Positions 21,399 to 33,489 of a stretch of 64,000 nucleotides of DNA are shown one piece after another (position 1 is the stretch's first letter; every line of letters starts with the position of its first letter). The notes beneath the pieces are model-generated. The model was not told where the DNA came from. It saw only the letters and a program-made list of their open reading frames with translations, and searched no databases. This DNA comes from Imbricaverruca yamaguchii (lineage: Eukaryota > Arthropoda > Thecostraca > Neoverrucidae): assembly GCA_034440575.1 (NCBI GenBank), contig JAOTOL010001634.1:1934501-1998500 (forward strand). Reading direction: 5' to 3'. The translations under genes and the position numbers were made by a program.

Positions 21399-21439
21399 AA
21401 GTGCATAGAAATTCATATTAAATGAATTTCTATGCACTT
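21399..21439. other. Perfect 18-bp AT-rich hairpin
   Basis: AAGTGCATAGAAATTCAT (21399-21416) and its exact reverse complement (21422-21439) are separated by ATTAA. It is preceded by repeated ATTCTTTAA. It could be the core of an inverted-repeat element or a cruciform; no small-RNA precursor context is evident. Confidence 0.75.
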
Positions 21440-23869
21440 TTTAGTTCATGTCTGGAATGTTTAGTTGAAGCAAGGAATGACTTGGAAGGATAAAAGCGAC
21501 TAGACGGGCGGGCAAATTGCCGCTGTAAATCCGACTATCGTCACGGACGAGCGGAAATTAGCGTCTTATTTCCCACCATTATTGCTATGAAATACAAAAA
21601 AAAAACAAGTTAGAGGAAACTGCAAAGAGAATTACAGGGAACTTTTTTTCTCAATTAATAATGATCAGGATTATGGGAAGAAATTAATCATTGGATCAGA
21701 ATGAGGCTTATAAGATTGTAGAAGATTAGATCAACACATGTACATCTGAATTTGTCCGGAGCGGGGAAACCTCGCGGTCGGAGTGGCATGAACACAACTA
21801 TTCCCGCTTGTTGATGAAATTCGGAAATCAGTATAAGTCATGAAATCGAAAGAAGGTGAAATTTCTGGTTTTATGGAGCTTCATTTTGGAGCAAAGTGTT
21901 AGCAGGTTTTAAGAACGTTTTGGTACCATTCAGGCGCTTTTGATGGGGAAGGTCCTTCCGATATCTTTTATGTATATCGCTCTTGACTGCTTAAGAATAT
22001 AATTATGAACGGTTTTATTTATCCCATTTGATGCAGAATATATCATTCTCAAAGAAAGTAAAAAGAAATGCATGATTCATGGGTTTTCGTGGCAATGGTT
22101 TAAATAGCTCCAGCCAGAGTGGGAACTGGAAAGCGGTGAATCCATTGAATCCAAGAACAGACCTTCGTACGCGGTCGGACTGGTAAAGATGAATTCCTTT
22201 ATTTGGTTAGCGGAGCGTAGTGATTTTTATTTCATTGAAGGAAGGATTTTCTTTAAAGCTCTTCGCTGCTATCCGGATGGAATTGACTGCTAGCCTGAAT
22301 GCTAGCCTTAATGTTTTTTTTTATTTATTAAAAACAACTTCTTCTTTTTTAATCCTGAATGATCCCCAAAAGAATTTGATAAATGGCTAACTTACAAAAA
22401 ACCTAATCTATCATAACTTAGCCAAACCTAATACCTTTGTATGCTTCATGGAGGTAAAATGTGTGTAAAACTTGTGTGGAAAAGTAATAATGCCCGTGAA
22501 AATTCCTATGGCATGGCAAAACATGGCTAATATCCACCAGTATTTTGGAGATTTGGGGGAAGTGCTACCCTTTGTGGCTTACCAGTTGTGTAGATGCTAA
22601 TCTAGCTCTTGGTATTTAGCCATACATTCTTCTGGACACATCTGGACTCTGTTCTGAGGTTTTTCCACAAATAGAGAACATACACATGAAGGCATTGATG
22701 GCTGTTTATTAATTCACCTGCACTTCACCAGACAATCATGCATAAATGGAATGTTATGGAATGATATGGAAGATGGAATGTTGTGAAATATGGAATCGTC
22801 AGTGACATTAATATCATATTCAAACCGCAGTGATCCATATTTTGTCATCTGTTGACATCTGTTGTACTTGTGCATGCTAGCAAGCTGATATTCTTCCAAT
22901 CTGGCTGGTATCTCATTTTCTGCTCCACTCCTGCGTCCTCTTGGAATGTCCCTGCAGGTGACCTGAAATAACAAACGTGCATTATCCTCAATTATACTGG
23001 AAAGTGTATGCGGTAGGGGACCCAGTATGACTGAATCTTCCTCTCCATCCAAGTTATCACTATTGTATAATGACATCTAGGTGTCTTGCTAGTTAAGCAT
23101 GTCTTCATCCAGCAATGCAAGGAGCGTATTTTTTTCTGGAGTGTATGTTTCTTTGGATGGCAAAAGTTAAAAAGGCCACTTTTCAAACTCTGCTCCCTTT
23201 AACATGACCATGCTGACATGATAAGGTGTGTATCAAGTCATCGTGTAATTAAAAAGTTAACAATAGTATTATACATTGCTATGCAACAAGTGTAAATATA
23301 CTGCGTGTTGCTAGTCGCTTACTTCAAGCTGGTATAATTAATTCGGAAGTGTTTATCGCGATAATCCTACTTGACATTTGTGGAAGGTTTCTTTGTGCCA
23401 GAATCATATACCCAATACCAGCCCATAGCTTTGGGTATAGGATCGTCCCCACTCCCGTCATTCGGCGTCAGGTGTAAACAGACAAAATCCAGATTGCGAA
23501 GTCCCATCCAAAAGGTGTTTCAGCTTAATGTGTTTCAGAGTTGTTGACGAATAATTCGATGTCGATGCACATTCCTGTCGAATTTGCTTCTTGCATGGTC
23601 GTTATACTTTGGCGCCAATACCGTTCGAATGCATGGATTTAGGTAAGTGTGTAGGGGAAAGGTCGGAAGGGCAACCGACATTCTTTAACATGAGCACGTC
23701 TGGCGGTTCCCCTTCGCCAGGGGGGGGGCAGATGTCTGCCCCCATCCACCCTATGATCTCCAGAACTATGCTAGCTAGCAACAAAAGGAAAGCGGCGTTA
23801 GATAGCTGGTGACAAGTTCTATCGAAATCATTTAGTTTTTTTTTTGCTCAGTTCAATATTTAGGTCATT
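21440..23869. other. Intron sequence, nothing recognised
   Basis: AT-rich VPS13 intron 3 with no supported exon. A small triplication of TGGAATG(T/A)TATGG occurs at about 22748-22795. Confidence 0.5.
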
Positions 23870-25801
23870 GGGTCATCATAGGTCAAATTCGACCAGATCG
23901 TGTGGGACTCTCGGATATTGACAAATATCTCAGGACCTGCAACAGATAGAAACAAACGGCGAACGCTTTCCGACAGCCCTTGAGATGTCCTATGGACAAT
24001 ACTCGGTGTGATTTAAGATCAGGTCAACAGATAGGTAACCAGAGGTCACCGAACTTGGGTAAAATGTATTGTAATTTTTCGGTACAAATTGTTTGACAGC
24101 ATGGCGATGGGAAGCTGCTTTTGCTTTATAAGACGAAAGACGCCTTCGATGACGTTTAATAGTACGTCCAATATTTGACGTTGACCTCGGTTGACCTAGG
24201 TTAAGTCCGTTCTGTGGCCGAGGCAGGTCATGTCGCATATCATTTAAAACGTCTTAACGAGAGAATTTAGCAGGTGTTATAATTTTGCATGACATTTGGT
24301 TTTATACCACATTGATGTTCGCTATATAATTTACTGCGGGATAATGCACGGCTGAGTAAGTGAAAATGGTCGCACAAATGTTTGTGATATATGCGCCGCG
24401 TCCAGCACTGATCAATTTCCGAATGTTCCGAGACGATTCGCAAGAGACATGATAGAAAGGCACGGTATTCAAGAGATCGGGTCTACATTGTAGTGGATAG
24501 GTACGGAAAAGACGCATTCCATTACAACAAACGACATATCTTCGTTCAACGCTCATATAGAACAACACTCGAGGCTTCGCTAATAGCTCGTCACTCTGTG
24601 TGTTATTGAACTGCAGATTTCACGCTCAGAACCCTTTTGTTGACACGCTCGGATCACATTTCCATTACACCAATCGCCGCGGCGGCGGCGCGACCAGGCG
24701 GCGATTTCAAAGGCGACACCGCAAGCAAAGCCGTAAGGCTATCGCGTGGCGCTGATTATCGTGTGGCGCCCGCCAACATAGTACGCGCTCTTCCCACGCT
24801 GGCAACGCGCTAGAAATCAGTCCGATCTCTTCACATCGGACCCAACTAGCTCTGTAGCAAAATTTGCCCATATGTATTGAATTTATCATGTAGTCAGTCA
24901 TTGCATTCTCGCCTAACAATTTCAATGCAAGACAAAATGAAGTAGCTATGTAAAAGTATTGGACAATTTACCACATTTTGCTTGACCTGACCTGACCAGG
25001 TCAAATATTAGGAATGTGACCTTAGATGGAGGGTACTAAGTGACCAAGGATCATTCGACACGTATCTTTTGCGCATTGAGGAGACAAGCCGATCGGCGTT
25101 GGTTTGATGGCTCCAGTCCAATACTGTGATAAATAATTTGCAGTTATGTGCGATGACCTAAGATGACCTTGCAGAGGTCATAGAGTAAATGATTGACTCG
25201 CATATTCATAATAGACCTCAAAGTGCATGAAATTTGCAGAGGACAATAGAGGCCAATCACGTACCCAAGCAGGAATACTTTTTACTCCGAAACTATGACC
25301 TCAGGTCAAGGTCATGAGGTAGCTTAGCGAGGTCATGCAATGTATAAATCGACACGCCTTGGCGATATAAGCACAATGACGGTAATTTCAGCCTTCTTGT
25401 TCAATACAGTGCGATACAATGCGCATAAATGTGCCAGTGACCTCAGGTGACCTCAGATGACCTTGGTGAGGTCACCGAGGAAAAATGTCAGCGGTAGCAT
25501 TGAGCATAGCTTCCAACTACACGCCACAACCGTTGTTAGGTCATTCCGAGGGCAAATATGTAACCAGGAAACGTTTGTATATTTTGCTATAGCCCTATAA
25601 TGGGGGAAGCCATGGCCGCGACCTGACCTCGGGTCAACGCGACGGAAAAACCGCGAGATATATATTATGATCCCTGATGAGATCATGACGTGTTATAAGT
25701 TTGAAATCAATCGTCCAATTATCCTGGAAATGGTGCCTCCTAGAACTCCGAGGGACGTCGGGTCACTTCGCCGGACCTGGTGACCTGACCTGAGATGACC
25801 C
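23870..25801. mobile_element. Putative non-autonomous TIR element rich in TGACCT motifs
   Basis: Starts GGGTCATCATAGGTCAAATT and ends with the inverted partner TGACCTGAGATGACCC. The interior has many copies of TGACCTCAGGTGACCT-like and AGGTCA motifs in both orientations. No intact gene. The termini are short and the target duplication is not clear, so the boundaries are tentative. Similar TGACC-rich sequence recurs at 38623-39260 and 62640-62700. Confidence 0.45.
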
Positions 25802-26111
25802 ATGGTTAAAAATGTATGAGGATATGCAGAAAAGACTAATGAGCAGCCATGCGGGGTTTAGCTTTGCTAACTAGATTAGTATGGCTGCAAATTAGGAAAA
25901 ACCGCAGGGGCAGATATCTGCCCCCATCCCCGGACGTGCGCGTGCTAATATAAATTTTGCGACCATCCCCATGGAGTAGCTTGAATGTTGGGATACAAGC
26001 GGTGCCCGTGCCCAGGTGCTCTACCTTCGGCCGCCTATGTTTGGCACTGGCACGGCACGCCGAGATGCTGACCTGTAACCTTCAGCCAGTGCCCTGTGCC
26101 CTTCCTGGCAG

Positions 26112-26266
26112 CTGGAGATAGACGCGACGCAGCTGCGGCGGATTCGCCGTCGGCTGCGCCACGACATGCGCCGCTCCGTGGTGGCCGACACGCCGGACAG
26201 CCCCCTGGTGGACAGTGGCTCGGTGGCGTCCACCACACTCTCGTCCACGGGAGCCGAGGTGCACAG
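26112..26266 (+). CDS. VPS13: VPS13 exon 4 of window
   Basis: Acceptor gtgcccttcctggcag, donor GTGCACAG|GTGAGACTC, ending in phase 2. It encodes LEIDATQLRRIRRRLRHDMR then a Ser/Thr-rich stretch DSGSVASTTLSSTGAEVHR. This is the poorly conserved linker that follows the first helices in VPS13 proteins; assignment rests on phase and position more than on similarity. The last 41 exon bases plus donor are tandemly duplicated just downstream. Confidence 0.8.
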
Positions 26267-26367
26267 GTGAGACTCGGCTCGTGATCAAGTGTTGCTGCGT
26301 CCACTACGCTCTCGTCCACGGGAGCCGAGGTGCACAGGTGAGACTCGGCTCGTGATCAAGTGTTGCT
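26226..26367 (+). repeat. 71-bp tandem duplication of the exon 4 end plus donor
   Basis: Copy 1 (26226-26296) contains the last 41 bases of exon 4, the donor and 30 intron bases. Copy 2 (26297-26367) repeats it with only two or so changes, including GAGGTGCACAG|GTGAGACTC. There are thus two complete donors in tandem. The real exon end is assigned to copy 1 by phase; using copy 2 would add 71 bases and shift the frame. Confidence 0.93.
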
Positions 26368-26894
26368 GGCGACCATCTCTGTAGCCGGTTCACTTGTACG
26401 CACCTGGGTCCCCCGCCGTAGGTGCAATAAATGTCGACCGCTAAACCGACCTCATATTTCCGTCAGAAGTATTCATGCTTGTGCTCTTTGTGTGGCGTTC
26501 ATTCCGCGTTGTTCCTGTTGTTTACTCTATCCTTCGTACGATGGGCAATTAGCGTGATCAATTGGAAGGTACAAATATAATGAAATATATAAGAGCAGTT
26601 CGACTATGTGGGGAAGTATCACATGTACAAAGACAAGTAAACTATCCCTGGCCCGAACCCTACCATCACAAAGGATCGTTCTTAACTAGCATCAGCAATG
26701 CCAATATTGCAGCAAGCCCATTCAGGCTGCGTTTTTTGCCACCCAAATGATGACACTATCTCTTCAAGTGACTTGATGAACAAAACTAACATGCAAAACG
26801 CTTTGGAAACATGGTAATGCATCTGCCGATGAGAACTGACTACGTCACCAGGAGCTGCTCATAGCGTACGTCACCCCCCCCCCCCCATGCTGAG

Positions 26895-27090
26895 GCGCGG
26901 CACGTGCGGTTACGAGGGACGTAGGGATCAGGATCACGAGTTCGGCAGGATCATGCGGGAGGCCGGCGACTCTGAGCCGGAGGTGGCGGAGAGCGAGCAA
27001 TGGGCTCGCGCGGTGGACCAGCCTGGCTTCCAGGACAACGTGTCTGCACACAACACGCTCCGGCTGATGCTGCGCGTCCAGATACCAGAG
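26895..27090 (+). CDS. VPS13: VPS13 exon 5 of window
   Basis: Acceptor is a C-run followed by atgctgag; the donor is ATACCAGAG|GTGGGCTC (phase 0). It encodes an acidic, low-conservation linker (DQDHEF, EPEVAESEQWARAVDQ) and then NTLRLMLRVQIPE, which joins exon 6 to give LRVQIPE-VTIHLDRS, the beta-strand pattern expected before 'L......d.PyL.l'. The acceptor is the least certain in the gene because there are other AGs within 60 bases, but this one restores phase. Confidence 0.78.
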
Positions 27091-27468
27091 GTGGGCTCGC
27101 ATGCCTGCGCCGAGCTGTGGCAGGAATACCGTGCTGATTCACCGGCAGCGTTAGCTGCTATCAGGTCTGGTGCTTGTCCATCAGGTACCTGATGCCTGAT
27201 GGTGGTTTCACACCATTCCTGACAGGTAACTATTTATGTCTTGGTGATGTAGTCAGAATGCACCCATTAGGTATGGAAGACGTCATGTGGCATGATCGGT
27301 ACTTATTATCGGTATATATTATTGATCAAGTGATCTTTCCTGGAGTGACATGATCCGTGTGTGACAATTAATGTGAGGTGTGTCCTCAGATTGCAACCCA
27401 TCTGGACTGCTCCGGTACATGGCTAACCACCCTCACCTCCTGCTGTGGTGACTCCAAGCACACCCCAG

Positions 27469-28560
27469 GTGACGGACGATCCACCTGGACCGGTCCGGTG
27501 ACGCGGCGGACCGTCCCTGCCCCTGTGATGTGGTGACGTGAGGTGTGTCCTCAGGTGACGATCCACCTGGACCGGTCCGGCGACGCGGCGGACCGTCCCT
27601 GCCCCTGATGTGGTGACATAAGATGTGTCCTCAGGTGACGATCCACCTGGACCGGTCCGGCGACGCGGCGGACCGTCCCTGCCCCTGATGTGGTGACGTG
27701 AGGTGTGTCCTCAGGTGACGATCCACCTGGACCGGTCCGGCGACGCGTTGGTGCGGACCGTCCCGTCGCGGCGCCCCCCCTTGATGTGGTGACGTAAGGT
27801 GTGTCCTCAGGTGACGATCCACCTGGACCGGTCCGGCGACGCGGCGGACCGTCCCTGCCCCTGATGTGGTGACGTAAGGTGTGTCCTCAGGTGACGATCC
27901 ACCTGGACCGGTCCGGCGACGCGGCGGACCGTCCCTGCCCCTGATGTGGTGACGTGAGGTGTGTCCTCAGGTGACGATCCACCTGGACCGGTCCGGCGAC
28001 GCGGCGGACCGTCCCTGCCCCTGATGTGGTGACGTGAGGTGTGTCCTCAGGTGACGATCCACCTGGACCGGTCCGGCGACGCGGCGGACCGTCCCTGCCC
28101 CTGATGTGGTGACGTGAGGTGTGTCCTCAGGTGACGATCCACCTGGACCGGTCCGGCGACGCGGCGGACCGTCCCTGCCCCTGATGTGGTGACGTGAGGT
28201 GTGTCCTCAGGTGACGATCCACCTGGACCGGTCCGGCGACGCGGCGGACCGTCCCTGCCCCTGATGTGGTGACGTAGTTTCCTCGGACTCCACTTGACCG
28301 GCCCGGGGGCGGGGGGGGCCCCCCCTGATGTGGTGACGTGAGGTGTGTCCTCAGGTGACGATCCACCTGGACCGGTCCGGCGACGCGGCGGACCGTCCCT
28401 GTCCCTGATGTGGTGACGTAAGGTGTGTCCTCAGGTGACGATCCACCTGGACCGGTCCGGCGACGCGGCGGACCGTCCCTGCCCCTGATGTGGTGACGTG
28501 AGGTGTGTCCTCAGGTGACGATCCACCTGGACCGGTCCGGCGACGCGGCGGACCGTCCCT
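27469..28560 (+). repeat. 80-bp minisatellite carrying copies of the exon 6 acceptor and exon start
   Basis: About 13 units. Exon-homologous starts are at 27469, 27555, 27635, 27715, 27811, 27891, 27971, 28051, 28131, 28211, a degenerate unit near 28275, 28355, 28435 and the genuine 28515. Each unit has gtgtgtcctcag followed by about 47 bases of exon 6 and then an intron-derived spacer. Upstream copies hit TGA shortly after the exon-like block. The period is almost exactly 80 bp, and the copies are near identical, suggesting recent homogenisation. Confidence 0.94.
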
Positions 28561-28745
28561 ACCTGATGCTGGTGGTGACGTCACTGTCGGCTGAGGTGGC
28601 CCAGATGACGTACGGTCCGGCGGCCCAGCTGTCCTTGTCCGGACTGCGATTGGTGGATAAGCTGCACGCTACCAGTGGCGGCGAGTACCTGGAGCTCATC
28701 TCCACGGCGGAGCGGAAACAGCTCGCTACCTTGCTCTACAGGAAG
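28515..28745 (+). CDS. VPS13: VPS13 exon 6 of window
   Basis: Acceptor gtgtgtcctcag, donor TACAGGAAG|GTGGGTAC, phase 0 at both ends. It encodes 77 residues: VTIHLDRSGDAADRPYLMLV, then SLSAEVAQMTYGPAAQLSLS, and EYLELISTAERKQLATLLYR near the end. This is a well-conserved VPS13 repeat-groove segment. It is the last of about 13 near-identical copies of acceptor plus exon start; the upstream copies run into a TGA about 17 codons after the acceptor, so only this copy can encode protein. Confidence 0.93.
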
Positions 28746-29868
28746 GTGGGTACATAATCATACACCATTGGCGTAGTTCGTTCTTAGGGCGCTACATACT
28801 TCCATAACAGAGTGGAAGTGATGTTTTTTTTAGCATTTCGGGAACATTGAGTAAAAGACGTATGCAAACACATAGACACTCAGATTGCAACCCTTCTCCC
28901 TACATTTTATTCTTCAAGCATGTTTCAATTTTTCGTCCTAAAAAATGTCAGCTATGGCACACATCACAGCTTGCTATTTCTTAGTCTTCCCATGCTTTAT
29001 CCATGACGACGTCAAATATCCTCTCTCCCCTTGGCTAAATCCCCGGCTGAGAGCCCTGCCATTCGTTGGAGCGATGAAGTTTGAAAATCATCTGTCTTGA
29101 GTTTCGCTATCCATTTTAATTTTGTGCAGCGTGCAATTTCAGGTTTTTAAACTTTCCATGCAAAGGCGACACGGCCAAGTGGTCTGCTTCGCTACGCGGT
29201 CGTTTCCGTTTTGTTAAGCACTGTCGCTGCCTGGCGCTGCCCGTTTGCTTTTGTCATGCTTCTGTCTCGCCATCGTGGTATTTTCATGTCATAAGCGTAG
29301 CGGTACTGACTTAGGCAGCCTACTTGCATCTTCCTGCTGTGCAAGGGCGTGCATACGAGACAAAATATCCTATCGCGAGGATAAATGCACGTTGAAAGTG
29401 CAAATGACTGTTAACCGTTAAGACACTACGGATACGGTAGAGAAAGAATGCAATTTGAAAGCGATTCAGCATCCTCCGTATAGTATAATTGCTATCGCAT
29501 TTTGCGCATACACCATTATTGTCTTCCCCTAACGTCAGAAGTTAGCAGCATTTGGCACAGTTCGTTTTGATATGCACACTAGAGAGCGGGTCGCATCTCC
29601 GATATTTTCCAAAATTTTCATATGTGTATAGGAATTCGCTTATCATTCATGTCAAAATAATCAAACTGTACTTGTGAACGTTTACCTAGACCGTGTGATT
29701 ACAATATTTTTCGTTTATTGGTACGCACAAACTAGATTGATCATATATTTCATAAAAAAATGGATTAAGCTATTACTTAGCCCATGCCCGTATAACAAGC
29801 GATACCAATAACCCTGTACTCCGACACACCCCAAAGCACAGTATCTCACGCCCATTTGCATGCTTCAG
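28746..29868. other. VPS13 intron 6, nothing recognised
   Basis: AT-rich intron between exons 6 and 7 without repeats or open frames of note. Confidence 0.5.
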
Positions 29869-30011
29869 GTGAGCCCGAGCTGCCCAGAGTTCAGCACCGT
29901 CTTCCACAGCGTCGAGCAGAGTGCAGTGTTGGACATCGGCACCATCAACGTCCTGTTCCATCGTGGAGCGGTTCTCACCCTGGTCAAATTCCTTCAGTAC
30001 GCAGGAGAAAG
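29869..30011 (+). CDS. VPS13: VPS13 exon 7 of window
   Basis: Acceptor ttgcatgcttcag, donor GGAGAAAG|GTGCGTAG, phase 2 at the end. It encodes VSPSCPEFSTVFHSVEQSAV then INVLFHRGAVLTLVKFLQYA, matching VPS13 'PEF...yh.v.q.i.v.f..l.v.lHr.al..l..Fl'. A degraded CR1-like LINE starts within about 100 bases of the donor. Confidence 0.92.
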
Positions 30012-30084
30012 GTGCGTAGCTGGAAGAACCGAGACGTTCCTGGAATTGTTTACACCCAGTTTATATTCAAGTAAAAATTATTTT

Positions 30085-31905
30085 CTACAAGCTGAGTAAA
30101 GTTTCTAGCACAATTGATCCACTGGAAGTAAATGGGACTATATTGCGTGAGGATATTGAGATGGCTGAGGGACTGAGCAAGCATTTAAATCAGTGTTTAC
30201 ATTGGAAGATATGACCAATCTGCCGACCGTACACCATAGTTCAGTGACATGTGATCGGATAAATGATGTTGGTTTCATTGGTAGTGATGTTGTTTTCAAT
30301 CATATCAGGAAAATCAATCAAATCAAAAATCAATCATACCAAACAAGGCAGCAGGACATGATGAAATTTATGGTAGGGTATTGCGGGAAGCTGAAAAGGA
30401 ACTGGCATTACCACTTAGTATAATATTTTGTAGATCTGTTTCACAAAATGAAATTCCAACAAATTGGAAAAGGGCAAATGTAGTTCCTATTGTTAAGAAA
30501 GGACAAAGAGGGAAAGTTGAAAACTATCGGCCTGTAAGTCTCACATCTCTAGTCTGCAAGGTACTCGAAGCAACTATCAAGGATAGAATAGTTATTTGGA
30601 AGGAAACATATTTATTCAAGATACTCAACATGGGTTTAGGAAAGGGCGATCATGCCTGACAAATCTCTTGCACTTTTTGAACTTCGCCACAGAACAATTT
30701 GATCAGGGAAATCAGGTTGATATGGCGTATCTTGACTTCAGTAAGGCCTTTGACAAGGCACCCCATACACGGTTAATGATACAGCTTCAGGCCCATGGTT
30801 TTGCAGGTAGCATCTTAAAATGGATATAATTGTGGCTTTCAGATAGACAACAAAGAGTGATGCTAAATGGTACAAAGTCATCATGGCAAAATGTTCTTAG
30901 TGGAGTCCCACATGGGTCAGTACTGGGGTTCATTATATTTGTAAATGGCATTGAAAGTGGCCTAAGCAGTAAGGTTTTGAAATTTGCGGATGATTTGAAA
31001 GTATTTAGGGCAATAACAGGTCAAAATGAGTATATTTCGCTGCAAAAAGACTTGGACGAACTTGTGAAGTGGTCTGAAGAATGGCAAATGAAATTTAATT
31101 TTGATATGTGCAAAATCATGCATGTGGGTAAGTAGCATGTGAAGGCTCCATACTTGATGAGTGACTCAACAGGAGGAGGATTTAGGTGTTATTCTAAGCA
31201 CAAAATTGGGGGCATCAGAACAGACCAAGGAAGCCAGGAAGAAGGCACTGGTAATAATTGGGTAAATAAAAAAGAATGTATCATAGAGAAGTGAGGAAGT
31301 CATCAGGAAGCTTTACTGTGCACACGTCAGGCCACATTTGGAATACTGCATCCAAGCTTGGTCTCCTAGCTATGAAAAATATTGTTGGCTTTTAGAGAGA
31401 GTACAAAAGAGGGCTACAAAAATGGTTAATGGTATATGTAACCTGGCATATGAGGAAAGATTGAAGAAATTAAATATGTTTTAACTTAGATATAGAAGGC
31501 TGAGAGGAGATCTCATCGAGGTCTTTAAATTTGTCCATGATCTGGAGAGGAGATATCTTGTGGAAATGCTTGAATTTAATAGAAATGATGCAATTAGAGG
31601 TCATCAATTCAAAATTAAAGTTAACCACAGCAGAACAAGGTTGAAACAGTCTTTCTTCACCAACAGGGTAGTAGAACACTGGAACCAGCTGCCAGAAACT
31701 ATTGTAAGTAGCAGCACATTGAGCGTCTTTGAAAGCAGCATAGACAATCATTATAAGAATAGAGGGGTCGCTTTTTAGTACTACAGGAAGGGCTGATCGA
31801 CGGATTTTGTGGGCAGCTGGTTGAGTGTACACAGTGCAACCAAGAAGGGCCCTTGTGGCTCATAGTTGGACTTATATTCTGTGTCTTTATGTCTTTATTC
31901 CAACA
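30085..31905 (+). mobile_element. Degraded CR1-like LINE, reverse-transcriptase half
   Basis: Ordered non-LTR retrotransposon motifs across several frames: IPTNWKRANVVPIVKKGQRG and NYRPVSLTSLVCKVLEATIK (30430-30600), QHGFRKGRSC and VDMAYLDFSKAFDKAPHTRL (30615-30780), LSDRQQRVMLNG and SGVPHGSVLGFIIFVNGIES (30835-30960), the polymerase box KFADDLKVF (about 30980), HVRPHLEYCIQAWSP (about 31320) and VVEHWNQLPETIVSSSTLSV (about 31670). At least four frameshifts or stops, and the loss of the PLL after GSVLG, make it inactive. The 3' end runs into TGTCTTTATGTCTTTATTC. There is no endonuclease part, so it is 5'-truncated. It lies in VPS13 intron 7, same strand. Confidence 0.9.
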
Positions 31906-32014
31906 TGTCAGTTGTGTTGTTCCTAACTCTAAGTGCCGAATTATGGGAAACACGCTCGCCCGTTAATTCTGTTTCGATATGCTTCTTGTATTTCTGACAC
32001 TGCATAATAACCCT

Positions 32015-32075
32015 CATTGGCCGTGAATGTGCATATCGTGCGTCGTGAGACACCCAGTAAACAAACAAAGAAGCA
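32015..32075 (+). mobile_element. 3' tail fragment of a family 2 SINE
   Basis: GCCGTGAATGTGCATATCGTG and CACCCAGTAAACAAAC match the 3' half of the SINE at 15928-16098. The tRNA-like head is missing. Confidence 0.65.
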
Positions 32076-32189
32076 TGCTAACCCTCGCCTATCGAGAGGG
32101 GAGAGCGAATGCGCTGTATGAGGGTCCGGGCCACGTCTGGCTGGGAGGTGCCGGAGCGGGTTCCGGGCATTGGGCGGTTGGTGGCTGGG

Positions 32190-32710
32190 TGGTTGGCTCA
32201 CCCCGCCCTTGTTGGTTGGCCGCCGCCGGGCCGGCTGGTGGTTGCCGGCGGGCGACTGCGGCTGGCCGCCGCCAGGCCGGCTGGTGGTTGCCGGCGGACG
32301 ACTGCGGCTGGCCGCCGCCGGGCTGGCTGGTTGGTTGCCGGCGGGCGACTGCGGCTGGCCGCCGCCAGGCCGGCTGGTTGGTTGCCGGCGGGCGACTGCG
32401 GCTGGCCGCCGCCAGGCCGGCTGGTTGGTTGCCGGCGGGCGACTGCGGCTGGCCGCCGCCGGGCTGGTTGGTTGCCGGCGGGCGACTGCGGCTGGCCGCC
32501 GCCAGTCCGGCTGGTGGTTGCCGGCGGGCGACTGCGGCTGGCCGCCGCCGGGCTGGTTGGTTGCCGGTGGGCGACTGTCGCCGCTGGTGGTTGCCGGCGG
32601 GCGACTGGGCTGCCGCACCAGGCCGGCTGTGGTTGCGTGGCGCGCGGTGGTGGTTGCCGGCGGGCGACTGCGGCTGGCCGCCGCCGGGCCGGCTGATGGT
32701 TGCCGGGGAG
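32190..32710 (+). repeat. GC-rich minisatellite, about 45-60 bp unit
   Basis: About ten imperfect units of GGTTGCCGGCGGGCGACTGC followed by GGCTGGCCGCCGCCAGGCCG. It lies in VPS13 intron 7, more than 2 kb from exon 7 and 4.6 kb from exon 8, so it is not splice-seeded. Long open frames on both strands here are composition artefacts. Confidence 0.93.
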
Positions 32711-33489
32711 TCGCCCCCTCACCCACAACTTCTGCAGCCGCTCCGACATCCTTTCAACCCTTCTTCTCGCCACCACTACACGAATTTGTTTTAGCGAGAC
32801 CAGGTTTCTATCCACATCACATACGCCCGTGAGTGCGCCCGGCTGGTCATGTAGCGAGGAGGGTTTGTGGGTTTTGGGTGTGACGTGGCGCTGTCGGATG
32901 GTTATGATTCGGGTACACGACATGGGCACTGCCACCGCCGCCGGCACTCGTCCATTTACTGGACCCACCCGTGTATCCCAAGACAACACAGCACATCCAC
33001 CATCCACTTCCCCCCTGCCCCCATCCCGCACACACACACAGCATCGACGTTCTAGGGGCATCCAGCTGCAAGCATGGCCTGGGTAACATCCAGCACAATT
33101 TTGGCAGTGATGTTTCTGACCGCTGAATACTTGCGTTGAATTCGAACCAAGTCCACTGGTCCTTAAAACTACCCCTTTAAGCATTCATGCAACAGTCACT
33201 CGCTCTTTTCATTCCGCACGATCATTCGGTCCCTATGAAGACGAAAAAACGAGTTCGCCCACAATTTCCCCCTCCAGTGTTACGCAAGCACTTAGCGAGT
33301 CGTATTCCAATTCACTTGGTTAGTCCCGAAAGCATATTAATTACCCGCTCTGAGACCTACTTGTAAATGGCTGGTGCGACTCTCCTGATTGCGTAATTTG
33401 TACCTATTGTCGTTACTGCCCTTAAGGCTCGGCAAAACCGGTCGGTGCAACTTCCCCTGGGCTTCTGTGCTGTCGTATGACTGAACTCA

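Noticed and set aside
31941..33184. Long Pro/Ala/Arg- or Gly/Trp-rich frames on both strands
   Set aside because: Composition artefact of the GC-rich minisatellite at 32190-32710.
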